64,000 nucleotides of DNA from a virus. Below are positions 56,378 through 62,553 of this stretch, one piece after another (the stretch's first letter is position 1; every line of letters starts with the position of its first letter). Both the position numbers and the translations under genes were made by a program. The notes beneath the pieces are model-generated. The model was not told the origin of the DNA. It saw only the letters and a program-made list of their open reading frames with translations, and searched no databases. The stretch is taken from positions 62,001 through 126,000 of the IMG/VR virus record IMGVR_UViG_3300030107_002709; one strand, 5' to 3'.

Positions 56378-56775
56378 TATCGGGTACGATTAAGGAAGAA
56401 CTCAATATCTTGAGGTGGAAGATCATCTCTACCTGTAATAGAGAAAGCTAGATGCACTTCAAATCCATTCTGATCAAAATCAGGCATTACACTAAGTTGT
56501 AGTATATTAATCCTAGGTTCATATTCGACTAAGCAATCTTCTACCGCAGTCTGAACAAGACCTGCTGTAGCATAGTCTAGTGGTTCAAACAAATAGCTAC
56601 GGACATCAGATCCAAAGTTACTGTCATATAATCTTTCTCCCTTCTCTGTAAGAAGGATATTTATTACCGCTTGTTTAATAGCAGCATTCTCCTTCTTCAC
56701 AAGTAGATCATTCGTGATCTTATTTCTTGTGAAAGAAAGAGAAAAGTCCTTAAACTTTGTAACGGTAGGCATCAA
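56377..56775 (-). CDS. gp25: Baseplate wedge protein gp25 (lysozyme-like fold)
   Basis: A 132-aa protein, the same length as T4 gp25. It links the baseplate to the sheath and initiates sheath assembly. The conserved motif LLTEKGERLYDSNFGSDVRS followed by a YLFEPLD segment is clear, including the EKG-R-Y core typical of gp25 homologues in contractile systems. It begins the gp25-gp6-gp7 run. Confidence 0.96.
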   Translation of the reverse strand: MMPTVTKFKDFSLSFTRNKITNDLLVKKENAAIKQAVINILLTEKGERLYDSNFGSDVRSYLFEPLDYATAGLVQTAVEDCLVEYEPRINILQLSVMPDFDQNGFEVHLAFSITGRDDLPPQDIEFFLNRTR

Positions 56776-56803
56776 GCATAGTTTGAGTAATATATTATGT
56801 ATA

Positions 56804-57394
56804 TCACTTTATTGGTCTTAATACTTTCAATGGACCTGCTGCAGCACCTTCACATACATCAAATGCTATAGAAACACGAATACCATCCGTATCATGAGGA
56901 GGAACCCAATGTGGTATATCTGCAGAGAATATAATAAGATCTCCTTTCTTATTCTTTACATGTACATTCTCGAAAACCTTTGGCCTTACTTGGAAGTCGA
57001 ACCATGTACCGTCTGTAGGACCACCACAATATAAGATACATGATGCCCATGATACAGGTGGACAATTAGGAGCACCAGCATCTCTATGACAATGTACACC
57101 GAGACCTTCACCTTTCCTAAAAGTATTTGCCCACATTCTTACATTTAATCCATCATGAAAAATTCTGCGGATAGCAGGCATCATAATATTATGAATAACT
57201 GTATCATCCAAATGATTATAAGCTCCTGATCTACCACCAAGAGCATCCGTCTTTTTATATTCTGAATACGCACCATTAGCAGCTCCTATATCAGGACCAA
57301 GTGATTTAACGTATTCTTCTGTCTCTATAACACGATTGTATAATACATCACATTCTGCATCACTTAACCAATTAGGAATAATAGTATGATCCAT
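56804..57394 (-). CDS. 2OG-Fe(II) oxygenase (prolyl 4-hydroxylase-like)
   Basis: A 196-aa putative dioxygenase. HCHRD (H103 and D105) supplies the proximal iron ligands, GDLIIFSADIPHWV the distal H162, and GIRVSIAFDV the 2-oxoglutarate-binding R173. The order and spacing match P4H-type oxygenases. All ligands are present so activity is likely; substrate unknown. It lies one base after another 2OG oxygenase gene and 28 bases before gp25, so it is probably co-transcribed with baseplate genes. Confidence 0.84.
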   Translation of the reverse strand: MDHTIIPNWLSDAECDVLYNRVIETEEYVKSLGPDIGAANGAYSEYKKTDALGGRSGAYNHLDDTVIHNIMMPAIRRIFHDGLNVRMWANTFRKGEGLGVHCHRDAGAPNCPPVSWASCILYCGGPTDGTWFDFQVRPKVFENVHVKNKKGDLIIFSADIPHWVPPHDTDGIRVSIAFDVCEGAAAGPLKVLRPIK

Positions 57395-57395
57395 G

Positions 57396-57977
57396 TTACC
57401 AAGCCCATGATACTGCTGAGTAACGTCTTCCTTTCGTTACCTCATTAACACCATGAGGAAATAGGAATAGAGAAGGGAACATAACAATATCACCCTTACC
57501 TAGATTAATAGTATAATCATCCCAAAAATATAAATCAGCACCTTCATAGTCATCATTGAGATTTAATATAAAGCTCAATATTGGTATTCCTTTTTCTTTA
57601 CCATCAAATAATGAATGGATATGATCATGATGTTGTCTCATGATTTGATCACTACTATAACGATTAAATCTTAATCCTGCAATCTTACTTAATATACTAT
57701 TAGTTCTAATTGATGGATACGTATATTTCTTACTATACTCATTACCAGCATGTATTAAATGAGGTGTAAGTAACAAATGGAGATCTGATGTCGTATTTTG
57801 AACATCAATCTCCATTGTTTTTTCCGAGTTAAAAGAATCTAAATCACTATTGTACCAAGTATGAGGTTCCCAGTCTCTTGTTTCGGTATCTTTAACAACA
57901 TAGTCACAGAGATTGGGAGGTATAATGCCTTTTTCTACATGGATAAAATCTTTTAGATGTGTATCAGGGTTGTTCAC
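57396..57977 (-). CDS. 2OG-Fe(II) oxygenase (PKHD-type hydroxylase-like)
   Basis: A 193-aa putative dioxygenase starting at GTG (57977). RQHHDHIH gives the HxD pair (H116, D118), MFPSLFLFPHGV the distal H175, and GRRYSAVSWAW the 2-oxoglutarate Arg (184 or 185). The GRRYS ending is characteristic of prolyl hydroxylase-like PKHD proteins. The start overlaps the preceding microprotein by 14 bases. Substrate unknown. Confidence 0.84.
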   Translation of the reverse strand: MNNPDTHLKDFIHVEKGIIPPNLCDYVVKDTETRDWEPHTWYNSDLDSFNSEKTMEIDVQNTTSDLHLLLTPHLIHAGNEYSKKYTYPSIRTNSILSKIAGLRFNRYSSDQIMRQHHDHIHSLFDGKEKGIPILSFILNLNDDYEGADLYFWDDYTINLGKGDIVMFPSLFLFPHGVNEVTKGRRYSAVSWAW

Positions 57978-58116
57978 GTGGATATAGGTCTTCAGTTTTC
58001 GCTTTATTAATATCTCTCTTTTTTGTTTTCTTCAACCAGACATCAGCATCTGCTTCTGTGAGCAGAGTGCTGATTTCTTCTTCTGGTCTAGGATTCGTCT
58101 GATACAGGTCTGACAT
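57964..58116 (-). CDS. 50-aa microprotein
   Basis: A short ORF beginning MSDLYQTNPRPEEEISTLL and ending KTEDLYPREQP. It is charged (Lys and Glu) and probably helical. It overlaps both neighbours, the 127-aa gene by 29 bases and the oxygenase by 14 bases, which supports it as a real member of the operon. No family is recognised. Confidence 0.65.
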   Translation of the reverse strand: MSDLYQTNPRPEEEISTLLTEADADVWLKKTKKRDINKAKTEDLYPREQP

Positions 58117-58471
58117 GATCTTCTAATGTTTTTTGTAATTGGTCTATCTTATCGTTTTGTTGTAAGATGATCTGTTCAAGAGCACCAAATCTATGGTACA
58201 TATCAGCAGTCTTATCTAAGATCTTATCGAACATATCCTGAGTCATATCGGGTGGCTCATCTGGATATAGCATTAATGGATCGGGTAGACCGCTATCAGT
58301 ATCCATTGCCCTTGCATGAGTACCATCAGGATATCTAATATTAGGATTATACGTCTCAGCAGCAGGAGTTCCTGCAGGAGGTACATATCCTTCGGGTATT
58401 CTATCTGGAGAAGAACTCACAGAGATATTATAGTCGGGATCATGTGGCGACCCCGTATTTTCAGTAGTCAT
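58088..58471 (-). CDS. Hypothetical protein with C-terminal coiled coil
   Basis: A 127-aa protein. The first 70 residues are Pro/Asp/Ser-rich and look disordered (SPDRIPEGYVPPAGTPAAET). Residues 75-120 form a helix with heptad character (MFDKILDKTADMYHRFGALE, then QNDKIDQLQKTLED). It may be a small baseplate or fiber-associated structural or chaperone protein. It sits between the EF-hand-like microprotein and the oxygenase pair. Confidence 0.72.
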   Translation of the reverse strand: MTTENTGSPHDPDYNISVSSSPDRIPEGYVPPAGTPAAETYNPNIRYPDGTHARAMDTDSGLPDPLMLYPDEPPDMTQDMFDKILDKTADMYHRFGALEQIILQQNDKIDQLQKTLEDHVRPVSDES

Positions 58472-58506
58472 AATAGTTTATATTCGGAGCTTTCGGCGAT
58501 AGGCGA

Positions 58507-58635
58507 TTACTCGCTTGCCTCTGGATTATACTTTTCACGTTCCTCGGTATCTACATTACCGTCCTTATCATCATCCCAGTCTTCCCTATACTGAAGGTTC
58601 CTAGGTTTTCCAACCACATAGTTGAATTCAGTCAT
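58507..58635 (-). CDS. 42-aa microprotein with EF-hand-like loop
   Basis: A short ORF beginning MTEFNYVVGKPRNLQYREDW. Residues 21-32 (DDDKDGNVDTEE) have the canonical EF-hand loop spacing: acidic at 1, 3 and 5, Gly at 6, a hydrophobic residue at 8, Asp at 9 and Glu at 12. Calcium binding is inferred only. The ATG overlaps the stop of the basic microprotein upstream (ATGA), supporting coupled translation. Confidence 0.65.
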   Translation of the reverse strand: MTEFNYVVGKPRNLQYREDWDDDKDGNVDTEEREKYNPEASE

Positions 58636-58781
58636 TTTCTTCCTTGTCCTCGGTAGCGTTTCTTAGCTCCATTGCGAGAGCTGGCACTGTATTTAGTATG
58701 CTTCCCCATTCCCTGTCGAGATTTCTTGGGTATTGCTTCTACATATTCGCCAGCACTCAATGATCCTTTACTTCTCGCCAT
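58632..58781 (-). CDS. 49-aa basic microprotein
   Basis: A very basic ORF beginning MARSKGSLSAGEYVEAIPKK and ending GAKKRYRGQGRK. Its composition suggests binding to DNA, RNA or an acidic protein. The same kind of short basic protein is common in T4-like cyanophages (recalled, not searched). It overlaps the next gene by four bases. Confidence 0.72.
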   Translation of the reverse strand: MARSKGSLSAGEYVEAIPKKSRQGMGKHTKYSASSRNGAKKRYRGQGRK

Positions 58782-58818
58782 ATTAATCTTGCAAAGTACT
58801 TATATTATAACACACCCG

Positions 58819-59154
58819 TCAACTAGTGATAACTCTGATTGCAGCTGCAGCACCTACACGAATGTTAGTACTAGCATTTAAAACATCTCCCATCTTAGCA
58901 AGTCTCTTACCATTAATTAATACCTTGGGTGAACCTGATGCAATAACTGTTCGGTCATTACTGCAAGGAGATGGATTAGACGTACAAGTCATTCCAGGAC
59001 TGTTAGGCATTTTATCTCCATCCCTGATAGGTTGAAAACCATTAATCAGAACTTTCAGTTCAGGAGTGGTAGGAGTCATCGTGAACGGAGAGCCTGTGCA
59101 TGGACAGGAAGCACCTGTATCGACTATTCCTTTATAAAGTGTTGGTGCAGACAT
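58819..59154 (-). CDS. PAAR-like spike tip protein
   Basis: A 111-aa protein with paired beta repeats, VLINGFQPIRDGDKM and VLINGKRLAKMGD, and conserved Cys residues between (CTSNPSPC). PAAR proteins form the metal-stabilised point of the baseplate spike (gp5.4 in T4) that pierces the outer membrane. Position among baseplate genes fits. It follows the 59160 gene by five bases. Confidence 0.78.
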   Translation of the reverse strand: MSAPTLYKGIVDTGASCPCTGSPFTMTPTTPELKVLINGFQPIRDGDKMPNSPGMTCTSNPSPCSNDRTVIASGSPKVLINGKRLAKMGDVLNASTNIRVGAAAAIRVITS

Positions 59155-59159
59155 CGGAA

Positions 59160-59477
59160 TTATAGGGAGGGAGTGTTAATATCATCCAAGTATACCGTAG
59201 GTGTCCTCTTTGAAAGGGCACTAAGGCGAGCTTCGATATCTGTGAGACGTACTCCATGATTTGTCCGAGGGGCAGCATGGGAGTTTTCTTCAAGCTTACG
59301 AAGTCTTTCTTCTACACTATCTAGGTACTCTGCTACCTTTATATGTGTTTCCCCTTCAGGTGGTCTGTACATCAATGTAGGTGTCTCCAATGCTCTCACT
59401 CTTTGGAGTAGCTCTGAGACTTGGTTCTCTAGGCGTTTGGTCGGACTGAGTTGATTGGTATCTTGCTGATGCTGCAT
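59160..59477 (-). CDS. Coiled-coil protein upstream of PAAR
   Basis: A 105-aa reading frame from an ATG at 59477. It has a clear helix (RLENQVSELLQRVRALE) and a second one (AEYLDSVEERLRKLEEN). A start at 59525 would add 16 less convincing residues. The frame overlaps the gene from 59565 by at least 120 bases in a different frame; the two may be joined by frameshifting (see findings). Its adjacency to the PAAR-like gene suggests a baseplate-linked role. Confidence 0.6.
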   Translation of the reverse strand: MQHQQDTNQLSPTKRLENQVSELLQRVRALETPTLMYRPPEGETHIKVAEYLDSVEERLRKLEENSHAAPRTNHGVRLTDIEARLSALSKRTPTVYLDDINTPSL

Positions 59478-59565
59478 GGTCGAAGTAATCACAGAATTGG
59501 TCAAAGTTGTTGAGTGCCTCTTCATATGTCCAAGAGGATGGACTTTTTTCGGGATTTTTTGTCAC
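59356..59565 (-). CDS. Hypothetical protein, first gene of the baseplate operon
   Basis: A 69-aa frame starting at GTG (59565). Residues 10-37 (SSWTYEEALNNFDQFCDYFD) look like real protein, while the C-terminal part lies under the coiled-coil frame and looks weaker. No ribosome-binding site is obvious. The late promoter TATAAATA is 48 bases upstream, so this is the first gene transcribed from it. It may be the front half of a frameshifted gene. Confidence 0.5.
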   Translation of the reverse strand: MTKNPEKSPSSWTYEEALNNFDQFCDYFDHAASARYQSTQSDQTPREPSLRATPKSESIGDTYIDVQTT

Positions 59566-59613
59566 GGAAATTTTTTTGGAATTTAGGGTTTTGAGATTTC
59601 AATTTTGTAAAAA

Positions 59614-59621
59614 TATTTATA
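59614..59621 (-). promoter_or_regulatory. T4-type late promoter (TATAAATA)
   Basis: Perfect TATAAATA on the minus strand at the upstream limit of the baseplate gene block. Everything from 59565 to the gp8 promoter could be read from it. Confidence 0.8.
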
Positions 59622-59684
59622 TGTCGTTGGGATACTTTTGTAGGTTAGCTCTTTTGAATTTTCGCTCGGGCCATCGGGGCATAC

Positions 59685-59710
59685 AAAAAAGGGGGCAAAT
59701 CACTGCCCCC
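59685..59710 (-). terminator. Strong Rho-independent terminator
   Basis: On the minus strand GGGGGCA pairs with TGCCCCC around a six-base loop, followed by TTTTTT. It separates the small-gene region from the baseplate operon. Confidence 0.93.
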
Positions 59711-59720
59711 TGTGAAATCC

Positions 59721-59909
59721 TTATGCCTCCACGTCCATCCATCTGAACTGTGAAATCGTGCCGACCCTCCAAATTGTGATTGGTTCGCCGATCTCTTGTG
59801 ACCAGTTGAATGCCATGTCGGACGCTGCTTCAAATCCAGTAGCGACAAACTCACAAATCATGTCGTTGAATTCGCCTGTGGATTTTGGTTGAATTGCCCA
59901 AGTGGTCAT
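59721..59909 (-). CDS. Small hypothetical protein
   Basis: A 62-aa protein beginning MTTWAIQPKSTGEFNDMICE and ending ISQFRWMDVEA. It contains many aromatic residues and an alpha-beta pattern. The ATG at 59909 has an AGGG ribosome-binding site and is preferred to the ATG at 59948, whose added residues look random. A strong terminator follows 11 bases after the stop. Function unknown. Confidence 0.75.
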   Translation of the reverse strand: MTTWAIQPKSTGEFNDMICEFVATGFEAASDMAFNWSQEIGEPITIWRVGTISQFRWMDVEA

Positions 59910-59950
59910 GCGTTGGATCCCTGTGTTGTTTACTCTATTATTATACATGG

Positions 59951-60712
59951 TCAGTCAGCAAATACAATGGTCGGTGACGAGTCCTTAACAAACTGTTGTA
60001 CTTTGTCTTGTTGGATTTTGATCACGGTCTGACTGTTCTTATTTGCTTTGCTTAGTCCAAGCATTGCCTTGATGCCATTGTTGCTAGTCACCCTAAGACG
60101 CAGACCAATATCAATACCAGACCCAATGTCATTTATGCCTTTGCCTGGTGCTATGAATATAATCTTACGACTTGACTTGCCACGCCCTTGCACTAATACT
60201 GGTTTGTATTGTTGTTTTAATAATTTCACTAAAGGGGTGGCAGCATGGTCTATAATGTAAAGGGTGTCTGCCTCAGTGTCTGCCACTACCAGTTTGAATC
60301 CCGTTTGCTTATCGCATACCTGTTCCTGGAGAAACTTGGTAATTTGCGTTGACGTGATTTTCGATAGTGCTGCCTCACAGCATTTACTATACCAATCACG
60401 GACTTCAGAGATATCAGGGACAACGCTGTTTTCTCTAGCGTACTTAATGAATCTGAAGTAGTCCGTAAATACTGTTCTGTCGATGATGCCATCTGTGTTA
60501 GAGGTGTTGATCCAATCAAACGACCCATTGGCAAGACCTTTCTTTCTTTTGATAGAAATGGGAACATTGCCTGCCATTGCGTCTGCTTTATTCTTTGTCC
60601 CTCCAAGATGAGTGACAGGGCAATCGAAATAATTACGATTGTTGAGAAGTTCAATGACAGCATGTTCATTAGCAATGCCTTCGTAGTGGGTTGATCCGTT
60701 GGTTTTAAACAT
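59951..60712 (-). CDS. Putative PD-(D/E)XK-like nuclease
   Basis: A 253-aa protein. The N-terminal region has an early Glu-containing helix (HYEGIANEHAVIELL), then GGTKNKADAMAGNVPISIKRKKG, whose Asp followed by ISIKRKK resembles the D-(X)n-(S/E)XK active site of restriction-type nucleases. The C-terminal half has beta segments (TLYIIDHAATPLVKLLKQQY). A phage nuclease or host-DNA degrading enzyme is possible but rests on motif resemblance only. The ATG at 60712 is chosen; an in-frame GTG at 60733 adds seven residues. Confidence 0.6.
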   Translation of the reverse strand: MFKTNGSTHYEGIANEHAVIELLNNRNYFDCPVTHLGGTKNKADAMAGNVPISIKRKKGLANGSFDWINTSNTDGIIDRTVFTDYFRFIKYARENSVVPDISEVRDWYSKCCEAALSKITSTQITKFLQEQVCDKQTGFKLVVADTEADTLYIIDHAATPLVKLLKQQYKPVLVQGRGKSSRKIIFIAPGKGINDIGSGIDIGLRLRVTSNNGIKAMLGLSKANKNSQTVIKIQQDKVQQFVKDSSPTIVFAD

Positions 60713-60746
60713 TTGATTATGCGTGATCGACACGCTGTAAGGTGAA

Positions 60747-60775
60747 TAAAAAAAGTGACCTAGTGGCGGTCACTT
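60747..60775 (-). terminator. Rho-independent terminator
   Basis: On the minus strand AAGTGACC pairs with GGTCACTT, followed by a T run. It overlaps the last codons of the 53-aa gene ending at 60760. Confidence 0.8.
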
Positions 60776-60921
60776 ATATTCCAATGACCCGTAGGGTGTG
60801 ATTGGAATTCAAAATTTCTAGAGTGCATAGCGGTTAGTGCTGCCATGACTGCTTTGTCTTTAAGACATGATTCGGACATCAATACTTGATTGTCGAATGC
60901 TTTAATGAGTTTGTTGTTCAT
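60760..60921 (-). CDS. 53-aa microprotein, possibly leaderless
   Basis: A short ORF beginning MNNKLIKAFDNQVLMSESCL and ending TGHWNISDRH. The upstream TATAAT box would start transcription at or within a base or two of the ATG, so the message may be leaderless. It is framed by a promoter and a terminator that overlaps its stop. No family is recognised. Confidence 0.6.
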   Translation of the reverse strand: MNNKLIKAFDNQVLMSESCLKDKAVMAALTAMHSRNFEFQSHPTGHWNISDRH

Positions 60922-60927
60922 GTCTTA

Positions 60928-60958
60928 ATTATAATGGGTGAGGTGTGCTAATGGTCAA
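60928..60958 (-). promoter_or_regulatory. Sigma70-like promoter
   Basis: Minus-strand TTGACC (60953-60958) and TATAAT (60928-60933) with a 19-base spacer; an alternative ATTATA box gives 17. It lies directly before the 53-aa gene. Confidence 0.5.
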
Positions 60959-60970
60959 AGCTTGTGACAC

Positions 60971-61120
60971 TTAGTAAGGTTGCACCTCTGCCCTCATGCC
61001 GACCTCTAAAAATGTTTCAATAAAGTTCAGAGCATCGGCATATGATCTGAAGTTGACCAGGCGTGGGTGACGCTGATGCCCCACCCAATACCTGACAGTT
61101 GTTGTTGATGATGATCGCAT
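60971..61120 (-). CDS. 49-aa microprotein
   Basis: A short ORF beginning MRSSSTTTVRYWVGHQRHPR and ending VGMRAEVQPY. The middle (FRSYADALNFIETFLEVG) looks like a helix. The ATG overlaps the stop of the DUF3574-like gene (TAATG), which supports it. Function unknown. Confidence 0.65.
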   Translation of the reverse strand: MRSSSTTTVRYWVGHQRHPRLVNFRSYADALNFIETFLEVGMRAEVQPY

Positions 61121-61425
61121 TAATTGAAAATGGCGTTAGTTTGGACTTGAGAGACAAGAACGGATTCTTGTCTGAATTGTTTTTTGTATGCTGCTGCTAT
61201 GCAGTTCATAGAGAGCATATGTTCATCAAGTTCAGAATCTGCGATCTCAATGTAAAAGATTTTAGTCTTTTCAAATTGACCTTTCCAGATGCCTTCACCG
61301 TCAATGAATGTGCCATACTCGAAATGTGGCATGATTTCACGTCTTATGAAATCGTTCATCATATGGTCAGTAACAGTGCCCTCGTTGGGGATGTCTCTGC
61401 CCATTGTGAGTTCAAGTCTAATCAT
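61120..61425 (-). CDS. DUF3574-like small protein
   Basis: A 101-aa product from the ATG at 61425 (a longer frame from 61491 adds residues unlike the family). The order MGRDIPNEGTVTDHMMNDFI, then PHFEYGTFIDGEGIWKG and AAAYKKQFRQESVLVS parallels DUF3574 proteins, whose last motif is AYK-x-F-x-QESVL. The family function is unknown. It is flanked by and overlaps other small genes of the same unit. Confidence 0.6.
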   Translation of the reverse strand: MIRLELTMGRDIPNEGTVTDHMMNDFIRREIMPHFEYGTFIDGEGIWKGQFEKTKIFYIEIADSELDEHMLSMNCIAAAYKKQFRQESVLVSQVQTNAIFN

Positions 61426-61438
61426 GGAAACTTGTTGA

Positions 61439-61711
61439 CTACTCCTTAATAATATCATGACCAAAGGATCTTTCAACCTTTGGTGGGACACTTGTTACAT
61501 TGTCCACGAGCTCTTCCAATAACTCCTCATCAAATGTACATGATATATCATCACAAATTTCTTGCCGTGATGCGTATTCATTGAGGTCACGTTGGATCGT
61601 ATCAAATACAAATCGCTCCATGTCCTTCCAGTCCATACCATCACAAATGATTTGGGTGTACTGCTCAATGAGTTCTTCCCATTGTTCAGTTGTTAGTTCA
61701 GGTGCTTTCAT
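61439..61711 (-). CDS. Small acidic protein, paralogue of the 62935 gene
   Basis: A 90-aa acidic protein. Residues 10-55 (WEELIEQYTQIICDGMDWKD, then FDTIQRDLNEYASRQEICDD) align by eye with the plus-strand gene at 62935 (QLVEDYADIVIDRMDFQELY). Both end in an acidic EELVDN or TADEII type helix. Function unknown. No Shine-Dalgarno sequence. It heads a three-gene minus-strand unit. Confidence 0.72.
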   Translation of the reverse strand: MKAPELTTEQWEELIEQYTQIICDGMDWKDMERFVFDTIQRDLNEYASRQEICDDISCTFDEELLEELVDNVTSVPPKVERSFGHDIIKE

Positions 61712-61753
61712 GGAAATAAAAAAGAAAAGTGTGGAGTCTTCAAAACTCTTATT

Positions 61754-61783
61754 TTTATAACGGATGAGTTACCGTGAGTACAA
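61754..61783 (-). promoter_or_regulatory. Possible sigma70-like promoter
   Basis: Minus-strand TTGTAC (61778-61783), 18-base spacer and TATAAA (61754-61759), upstream of the gene starting at 61711. Weak match. Confidence 0.35.
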
Positions 61784-61870
61784 GAGGTCTCCAAACATAA
61801 AGAGCAGTTTTCCACAGCGTGTACCAAAGGACATCTGATTGTTGCTCACCCCTGCCTTGCGTCTCCACAT
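61769..61870 (-). CDS. Possible 33-aa microprotein
   Basis: A very short frame beginning MWRRKAGVSNNQMSFGTRCG and ending FMFGDLLYSR, in the otherwise empty stretch 61712-61884. It is preceded by an AT-rich TATATTATAAA box. Coding is uncertain at this length; it may be chance. Confidence 0.3.
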   Translation of the reverse strand: MWRRKAGVSNNQMSFGTRCGKLLFMFGDLLYSR

Positions 61871-61884
61871 TTATAATATAGCAA

Positions 61885-61907
61885 TAAAAAACCCCCTTGA
61901 GGGGGTT
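61885..61907 (-). terminator. Strong Rho-independent terminator
   Basis: On the minus strand AACCCCC pairs with GGGGGTT with a TCAA loop, followed by TTTT. It lies just after the stop of the histone-like gene at 61914. Confidence 0.9.
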
Positions 61908-61913
61908 GGGTGT

Positions 61914-62189
61914 TCACTTTGCAAACTGTCTCACATATGTGTTGAGTTTGGCGAAGTCCTGAAGTAGCATTGCTATTTCATAATTGTGAATTGCCCAACG
62001 TGCTTTAATGTCCTGGACATAGCGTGATGGGGTGATGAGTTTAGCAGATGAGGGACGGCGTGGTGCTGATACCTTGACTGCCTTCACTTTTCTCACTGTT
62101 GCAGTGACCTTCTTAGGGGTCTTGACTGGTGTTACCTTACGTGCTGCAACCTTACGGGTGCGAGTCTTGCGAGGTGTTGCAACGGTCAT
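61914..62189 (-). CDS. Basic histone-H1-like protein
   Basis: A 91-aa protein. The first 55 residues are Lys/Arg/Ala/Thr/Val/Pro-rich (TRKVAARKVTPVKTPKKVTA), resembling the tails of bacterial histone H1-like proteins and probably binding nucleic acid without a fixed fold. Residues 55-91 (SRYVQDIKARWAIHNYEIAM) form a helical tail. It may compact DNA or affect host nucleoid, but this is inference. Expression is probably controlled by the palindromic promoter at 62215-62239 and a strong terminator follows. Confidence 0.75.
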   Translation of the reverse strand: MTVATPRKTRTRKVAARKVTPVKTPKKVTATVRKVKAVKVSAPRRPSSAKLITPSRYVQDIKARWAIHNYEIAMLLQDFAKLNTYVRQFAK

Positions 62190-62214
62190 GCGTGTTATTC
62201 ATTTGAACTCCCTT

Positions 62215-62239
62215 ATTGTACATGATATTGGTATCATGT
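62215..62239 (-). promoter_or_regulatory. Promoter with overlapping palindromic operator
   Basis: A minus-strand TACAAT box (62215-62220) is followed upstream by a perfect inverted repeat, ACATGATA (62220-62227) and TATCATGT (62232-62239) with a four-base centre. The palindrome occupies the spacer, a classic place for a repressor site. Confidence 0.55.
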
Positions 62240-62318
62240 TACGAGAATCGTTACACATTGAAACAATACAAAAAAATCAGGCCGCCCGTGGTCAGTTGGG
62301 AGACTGTCCCGATGTCTG

Positions 62319-62334
62319 TTGTAATCCGTTACAA
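62319..62334. promoter_or_regulatory. Palindromic element near the plus-strand operon promoter
   Basis: TTGTAA (62319-62324) and TTACAA (62329-62334) form a perfect inverted repeat with a four-base centre. It lies just upstream of the probable -35 region of the operon starting at 62373 (-10 candidate TATTAT at 62361-62366). Confidence 0.4.
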
Positions 62335-62372
62335 TTGGATGATTTGGGGTCAAAATCGTGTATTATAAGGAT

Positions 62373-62552
62373 ATGAAATTCACCGATCAGTTTTCAGTTG
62401 CTCTCGACTCGCAAGAGTACGATCAACTTCAGGAGATGTTCTCCTTCTGTGCTCAGTTCGATTTCACCGAGCATCACGATTCTGAAATCTTTGACCGTCT
62501 CTGGGATAAGGTTTTAGACGCAGATCACAAAGTCCTTTCATCCGATTCTTAA
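62373..62552 (+). CDS. Small acidic protein, first gene of the plus-strand operon
   Basis: A 59-aa acidic protein beginning MKFTDQFSVALDSQEYDQLQ. The frame extends to a GTG at 62358, but the ATG at 62373 is preferred. The TATTAT box at 62361-62366 would start transcription almost at this ATG, so the message may be leaderless. It is followed two bases later by the next gene. Function unknown. Confidence 0.72.
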   Translation: MKFTDQFSVALDSQEYDQLQEMFSFCAQFDFTEHHDSEIFDRLWDKVLDADHKVLSSDS

Positions 62553-62553
62553 A

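Noticed and set aside
60286-60675. A 129-aa frame overlapping the nuclease-like gene
   Set aside because: Alternative-frame shadow; composition does not look like a protein and it has no own signals.
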